Source: Oscillospiraceae bacterium (GTDB taxonomy: Bacteria > Bacillota_A > Clostridia > Oscillospirales > Oscillospiraceae). From it: DNA of 60,949 bases. This document shows positions 57,857 to 60,949 of this stretch, one piece after another (position 1 is the stretch's first letter; every line of letters starts with the position of its first letter). Where the stretch lies: the NCBI GenBank assembly GCA_017537045.1, contig JAFYLN010000051.1, forward strand, positions 1-60,949, read 5' to 3'. The notes below the pieces were generated by a model. It ran no database searches. It was given only the letters and a program-made list of their open reading frames with translations, and had not been told where the DNA came from. Made by a program: the position numbers and the translations under genes.

Positions 57857-58363
57857 CTAAACAACATCGCGGTCAGTGGCGATGTAGCATCCTTCCTGAA
57901 CAGCAGCCACGGTGGCAACGGCACATACCACAGGGGCGGTATACCGCAGCGCCACAAGAGCCGTTGTCAGCGGAAGTAGGAACAGGCAAAACCCTGATAC
58001 TTTATTCATCATGGTGTGCAGGGAAGGAATTTTCTTTCTGCGGCGGAATCCGCAAATCAGGCTGACCAGTTTCACCACCGCTATGATGGCAGTCCAGACC
58101 CATATCCAAACAGGAATCCGGATCACCGTCAGCAGCTTCCCAAAAGAAACTGCAACAAAGAGAAAGTCTGCCACGGTGTCCAGTCTTGCGCCAAATGTAC
58201 CGGCAGAACCTGTTTTCCTTGCGATGGCTCCGTCCACCATATCGGTCAGCCCACAAAACAGATACAGCCCATAAAAGCAGGCAGAAAACACTGGACAGAA
58301 CAACAGTCCGATACTGCCAATCATGCGGCAGAGTGTTATGATGTTTGCGATTTGCTTTTTCAT
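57857..58363 (-). CDS. CDP-alcohol phosphatidyltransferase family protein
   Basis: 168 residues. The family active site D-x2-D-G-x2-A-R-x8-G-x3-D-x3-D is complete (DMVDGAIARK with Asp41/Asp44, then Asp62/Asp66). It transfers phosphatidyl groups in phospholipid synthesis. It is short, with about four TM helices, so probably an accessory enzyme and not the main PgsA. Its ATG overlaps the stop of the upstream HEAT-like gene by 4 nt. Confidence 0.85.
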   Translation of the reverse strand: MKKQIANIITLCRMIGSIGLLFCPVFSACFYGLYLFCGLTDMVDGAIARKTGSAGTFGARLDTVADFLFVAVSFGKLLTVIRIPVWIWVWTAIIAVVKLVSLICGFRRRKKIPSLHTMMNKVSGFCLFLLPLTTALVALRYTAPVVCAVATVAAVQEGCYIATDRDVV

Positions 58364-58794
58364 CGGTTCAGTATATCCTCTGTTTCTGCCATGTCCTTTT
58401 CAATCAGCGGGCGCATGGAGTCTTTGTACTTGGACAAGTTGGCGCTGTGGAAATGATCCAAAATCTGCGGGACGTATTGGGGCTTTGCCAGACCCACCTG
58501 AGCCAGCGTCTGGATGCACTGCCTTGCGGTGATGGGTTTTTCGTCCGTCACATGGGACAGAAATTCCGGCAGGATGGCATCGAACCGGTTTTCTGCATCC
58601 CACTGGGCATTGGCGGCCAATATGTGCAGCGCCCGGTTTCTGACAAGGGATTTGGGATGCTTCAGCAGGGAGGCAAAGGCATCGAAATATTCGTACCATG
58701 TATCGCACTCCTGGCTTTCCGCTATGATCTTGTCCGCCATGGCACAGGCAAATTTATCATCCTTTGTTGTGAGTTTTGCGATGATTTCCTGCAT
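58360..58794 (-). CDS. HEAT-repeat-like protein
   Basis: 144 residues, all helical, soluble. Repeats such as LKHPKSLVRNRALHILAANA and EKPITARQCIQTLAQVGLAK resemble HEAT/armadillo repeats, a protein-binding scaffold. Function unknown. Upstream gene of the phosphatidyltransferase, translationally coupled. Confidence 0.7.
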   Translation of the reverse strand: MQEIIAKLTTKDDKFACAMADKIIAESQECDTWYEYFDAFASLLKHPKSLVRNRALHILAANAQWDAENRFDAILPEFLSHVTDEKPITARQCIQTLAQVGLAKPQYVPQILDHFHSANLSKYKDSMRPLIEKDMAETEDILNR

Positions 58795-58805
58795 AGTTGC
58801 TCACC

Positions 58806-59570
58806 CTATCTTTTTTTATAAACCACAAGCTCCGGATTCTCTCCGTTTTCTTCATAGCTGCACACCAGAATGAATTCTGCATTGGCGGCGATGCCGAAGC
58901 ATCTGCTGCCGTCTTGCTCATTCACCAGCTGGGTTCCTAAATAAGTTGCACTGTCATCGAGAAACTTGACACATTTGCCGGTGGGAAGCGGATATTCCAT
59001 ATTGATGTATCCACCCACAAGGGCATTGAGTTTTTCCACCTTGGGCATCCCTGCAATGTGCAGCCCGTTGATTTCATCGACGAGCTGCTTTTTGAAGGCT
59101 TCAAATTCTTTTGCACCATTCAAATTGGTATGATTCTTCCAGTAATCCAGTTTGGGCAGAAAGTCCATCAGGTATGCCCGGGCCTGCTCGGACGTGAAAT
59201 TCTCATTTATCATGTTGTTGACACAGACCTCGATCAGATCGTCCATATCGTGGTACATATATTCGCCGTCCGCATAGCACCACTTGCAGTATTCCTCATT
59301 GAAGAAGCCATCCAGCTCCTTGCTGATGCTGGCATCCTCCAGGGGCATACCGCAGCACTGGCAGACCAACTGCCGGGGAGAACCCAGCAGGGTGTTGATG
59401 GAAACGTTGAACAGCTTGGACAGCAGCTTCAACGTTTCGGTGTTGGGGACGGTTTCACTATTTTCCCAGCGGGACACTGCCTGCCGGGTCACGAATACCT
59501 TTTCTGCTAGTTCTTCCTGAGACATGCCCAGTTTCGTTCTCAGTTCCAGAATGATGTCTTTTGTATTCAT
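58806..59570 (-). CDS. XRE regulator with zinc-ribbon domain
   Basis: 254 residues. HTH (IILELRTKLGMSQEELAEKV, TRQAVSRWENSETVPNTETL), then CQCCGMPLEDASISKELDGF ... YCKWCYADGEY, a four-Cys zinc ribbon found fused to such HTH domains, followed by a helical region and a C-terminal beta domain like small-ligand-binding domains. SD GGTGAATCAAT is weak. It lies 11 nt upstream of the HEAT-like gene and probably heads that unit. Confidence 0.82.
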   Translation of the reverse strand: MNTKDIILELRTKLGMSQEELAEKVFVTRQAVSRWENSETVPNTETLKLLSKLFNVSINTLLGSPRQLVCQCCGMPLEDASISKELDGFFNEEYCKWCYADGEYMYHDMDDLIEVCVNNMINENFTSEQARAYLMDFLPKLDYWKNHTNLNGAKEFEAFKKQLVDEINGLHIAGMPKVEKLNALVGGYINMEYPLPTGKCVKFLDDSATYLGTQLVNEQDGSRCFGIAANAEFILVCSYEENGENPELVVYKKR

Positions 59571-59637
59571 ATTGATTCACCTCACAGCCATTGTACTCCC
59601 GGGATGGAAGTAAGACAAGCAACCCGCTGTTGCTCTT

Positions 59638-59969
59638 TTAAAGCTCATAATCCGGCTTCACTCTGAAAATTGTGGTTTTGCGGTTTTCCAGCGCATCTTT
59701 GTAGATATGTAGATATGTTCATCATATTCGATGCCAATGGTTCGAATCCTCGTCCGGTAGGACAAAAAACAACCTACACGGCCTTTTCCGCAGCCATAAT
59801 CCAGAACCACATCCCCCTCGCCAAAGAACCCACTTTTCACTAGCCGCTTCAGGCCACGGTAGGGGGTGGGCTCGTAAGGATGATGATATTTGTCCGCGCC
59901 AGACACATCCCGCCCAATAGTCTTAATCTGCAGGAGCTTGTCCCAGCTTTGCTCATGCTTTACCATCAT
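59638..59969 (-). pseudogene. SAM-dependent methyltransferase, frameshifted and truncated
   Basis: Starts MMVKHEQSWDKLLQIKTIGR with SD GGAGG; motif I VLDYGCGKGRVGCF is intact and GIEYDEHIY follows. There TAGATATG is duplicated in tandem (59702-59717), an 8-bp insertion that shifts the frame. Removing one copy restores EHIYKDALENRKTT and continues to TAA at 59638. Even so the protein would stop at about 108 residues, half the usual size for this family, so the 3' part is also lost. Confidence 0.75.
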
Positions 59970-60086
59970 CCGCACCCCCTCCAATCTTTGAAATTATTCT
60001 ACCATGTATGCGCATAATGGGCAACAAAAAATCGCCTCTTGGTATATTTTACGGTTTCGACCTTGCTGCAAATAATCAGAATCCGG

Positions 60087-60611
60087 ATGTCAACCCCCCA
60101 GAAGTTCATCCGGAAGCTCCACGAGATCCTGATGACCGGCACGGTAGATGCCTATCGCCAGCAGGTTCGCCCCGGTAAGTACCGGACGGTCACCTCCCGG
60201 CCCAGAGATCGGGCGCTGCTGCCGGTGAGCCGGATCAATTCCAGTCTGACGGAGCTGATCCGGAACTATGAGTACCAGACCGAAATCGAGCGGAATCAGA
60301 TCCTGGACTTCCATGTTCGGTTCGAGGATATCTTTCCTTCCGAGGATGGCAATGGCCGCGTTGGCAGGCTGATTATGTTTAAGGAATGCCTGCGCCATGG
60401 CACCATGCCTTTTATCATTGACGACAAGCGCCGGTCCCGATACCTCCGGGGTATCAAGGAATGGCATGATGATCGGTTCGAGATGATCGATGTGGTAATG
60501 GAGTCCCAGAAGCGGTTTGAGGCCCAAATCGAACTGCAGCGTCTTCGTGCAGCCGGGCAATTCTACGCGCCTGCAAACTATCAGGAGGGCTTTGACGATG
60601 AAGATGAATGA
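60087..60611 (+). pseudogene. Fic-family protein remnant with destroyed active site
   Basis: 174 residues keep the Fic core: VDAYRQQVRPGKYR, ILDFHVRFEDIFPSEDGNGR, VGRLIMFKECLRHGTMPFII, YLRGIKEW. The AMP-transferase motif HPFx[D/E]GNGRxxR here reads FPSEDGNGRVGR, so the catalytic His is Phe. The N-terminal part of normal Fic proteins is missing and no SD precedes the ATG. A decayed gene in a degraded region. Confidence 0.7.
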
Positions 60612-60720
60612 GTTTATGACTGCCCTCGAAACCCATCTGGCCACCCAGCAGCCAAACTACCCCAACAATGCTGAGTGGACAGGTCCAGTAAAAACAGACA
60701 ATAGACAAAATACCCCCTGA
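60598..60720 (+). CDS. Short protein truncated at the IS200-type element
   Basis: 40 codons beginning MKMNEFMTALETHLATQQPN, overlapping the Fic remnant by 14 nt. The reading frame ends (TGA 60718-60720) inside the first hairpin of the IS left end, so the C-terminus has probably been replaced by the insertion. Confidence 0.45.
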   Translation: MKMNEFMTALETHLATQQPNYPNNAEWTGPVKTDNRQNTP

Positions 60721-60949
60721 TGTAGGAAAATAGAACTACGTCAGGGGGTATCGCTGTTAAGAGAAGCCCCCGGCTGTGCCGGGGAGTATATAAAAAGTTC
60801 TACTTATGCATAGAAAAGAAAAACCTCCAATGATAGAGTGGTAAGTAGGTTCGCCAACCGCTTACAACAACATCAATGGAGGTTATCCGAATGGACAAGA
60901 ATAGTTTAGCACATACGAAATGGAATTGCAAATACCACATCATCCTCAC
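60710..60949 (+). mobile_element. IS200/IS605-family element, left end and start of tnpA
   Basis: Starts with the hairpin ATACCCCCTGATGTAG / CTACGTCAGGGGGTAT (60710-60751), then CCCCGGC/GCCGGGG. A leader palindrome follows, AACCTCCAATGAT ... ATCAATGGAGGTT, that buries the tnpA SD GGAGG, as in IS200. There are no terminal inverted repeats. The element runs off the window. Confidence 0.85.
60891..60949 (+). CDS. tnpA: IS200-type transposase TnpA, N-terminal fragment (window edge)
   Basis: Only about 19 codons are present: MDKNSLAHTKWNCKYHIIL, the typical N-terminus of Y1 HUH transposases of the IS200/IS605 family. SD GGAGG lies 8 nt upstream inside a hairpin that would limit translation. Confidence 0.9.
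   Translation, partial: MDKNSLAHTKWNCKYHIIL

Noticed and set aside
59739..59749. GGTTCGAATCC, identical to a tRNA T-arm
   Set aside because: It lies inside the methyltransferase pseudogene codons for TRIRTIGIE, with no acceptor, D or anticodon stems around it.

Overview
The window reads as a chromosomal segment of a spore-forming, anaerobic member of the Clostridia, most likely a gut Oscillospiraceae-type bacterium. Supporting signs are the yabP-yabQ-divIC-S1 sporulation/division cluster, a single-chain glycyl-tRNA synthetase, rubrerythrin, a ThiT thiamine transporter under a TPP riboswitch, sbcCD, DUF1292/DUF3786/DUF975/DUF4349 families, strong Shine-Dalgarno sites, clear TTGACA-N17-TATAAT promoters and mid-50s G+C. 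No rRNA, tRNA or CRISPR was found. Species-level assignment is not possible from the sequence alone.

Layout. 1-8.1 kb: glyQS end, the yabP/yabQ/divIC/S1 cluster, an SDR and rpiB, then a minus-strand block (DUF4349 lipoprotein, small protein, hisS, an MgsA-like protein lacking catalytic residues, minD). 8.2-13.8 kb: DUF1292, ftsH, tcdA, a DUF975 membrane protein and an XRE/TPR regulator. 13.8-21.1 kb: capA-alr, the TPP riboswitch with thiT, a phosphoribosyltransferase, DUF805, DUF3786, HIT, a small membrane exporter and a YitT protein behind a leader terminator. 21.6-25.5 kb: a probable nickel-handling module (CooT, His-rich protein, CsoR/InrS-like sensor with a C-tract operator), a VanX-like lipoprotein, rubrerythrin, and a compact island of an XRE gene with four small, mostly Cys-rich genes. 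25.8-38.5 kb: accessory genes (DUF6062, PTS EIIC-like, esterase, MerR/TipAS, sbcCD, XRE-desulfoferrodoxin-like, SDR) interspersed with four copies of an unusual direct-repeat unit (A-D). 38.6-42.9 kb: glycerate kinase, AraC/GyrI regulator, a frameshifted CPBP protease and an MFS transporter.

43.0-55.7 kb is the most coherent and unusual system. A divergent GntR/UTRA regulator faces two plus-strand transcription units. They encode two tryptophan-synthase-alpha-like TIM barrels, an iron-type alcohol dehydrogenase, a complete BMP-type (nucleoside-like) ABC importer, a cysteine hydrolase, a PfkB kinase, a BtpA/SgcQ protein and a ferredoxin-tailed aldo/keto reductase. Related inverted repeats precede both units. 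The set looks like uptake, phosphorylation and retro-aldol-type breakdown of an unknown nucleoside- or glycoside-like compound. One TrpA-like protein keeps both catalytic acids of TrpA, and the other has Gln and Glu in their place.

55.8-60.9 kb is a patchwork of small genes, a second CPBP protease, a CDP-alcohol phosphatidyltransferase, a HEAT-like protein and an XRE regulator. It ends in decaying genes (methyltransferase, Fic) and the left end of an IS200-type element.

Recurrent short elements shape the intergenic space. One is a MITE-like family with about 22-bp imperfect terminal inverted repeats, often starting exactly at a stop codon. Others are long CATTGCGA palindromes, and units A-D described above.
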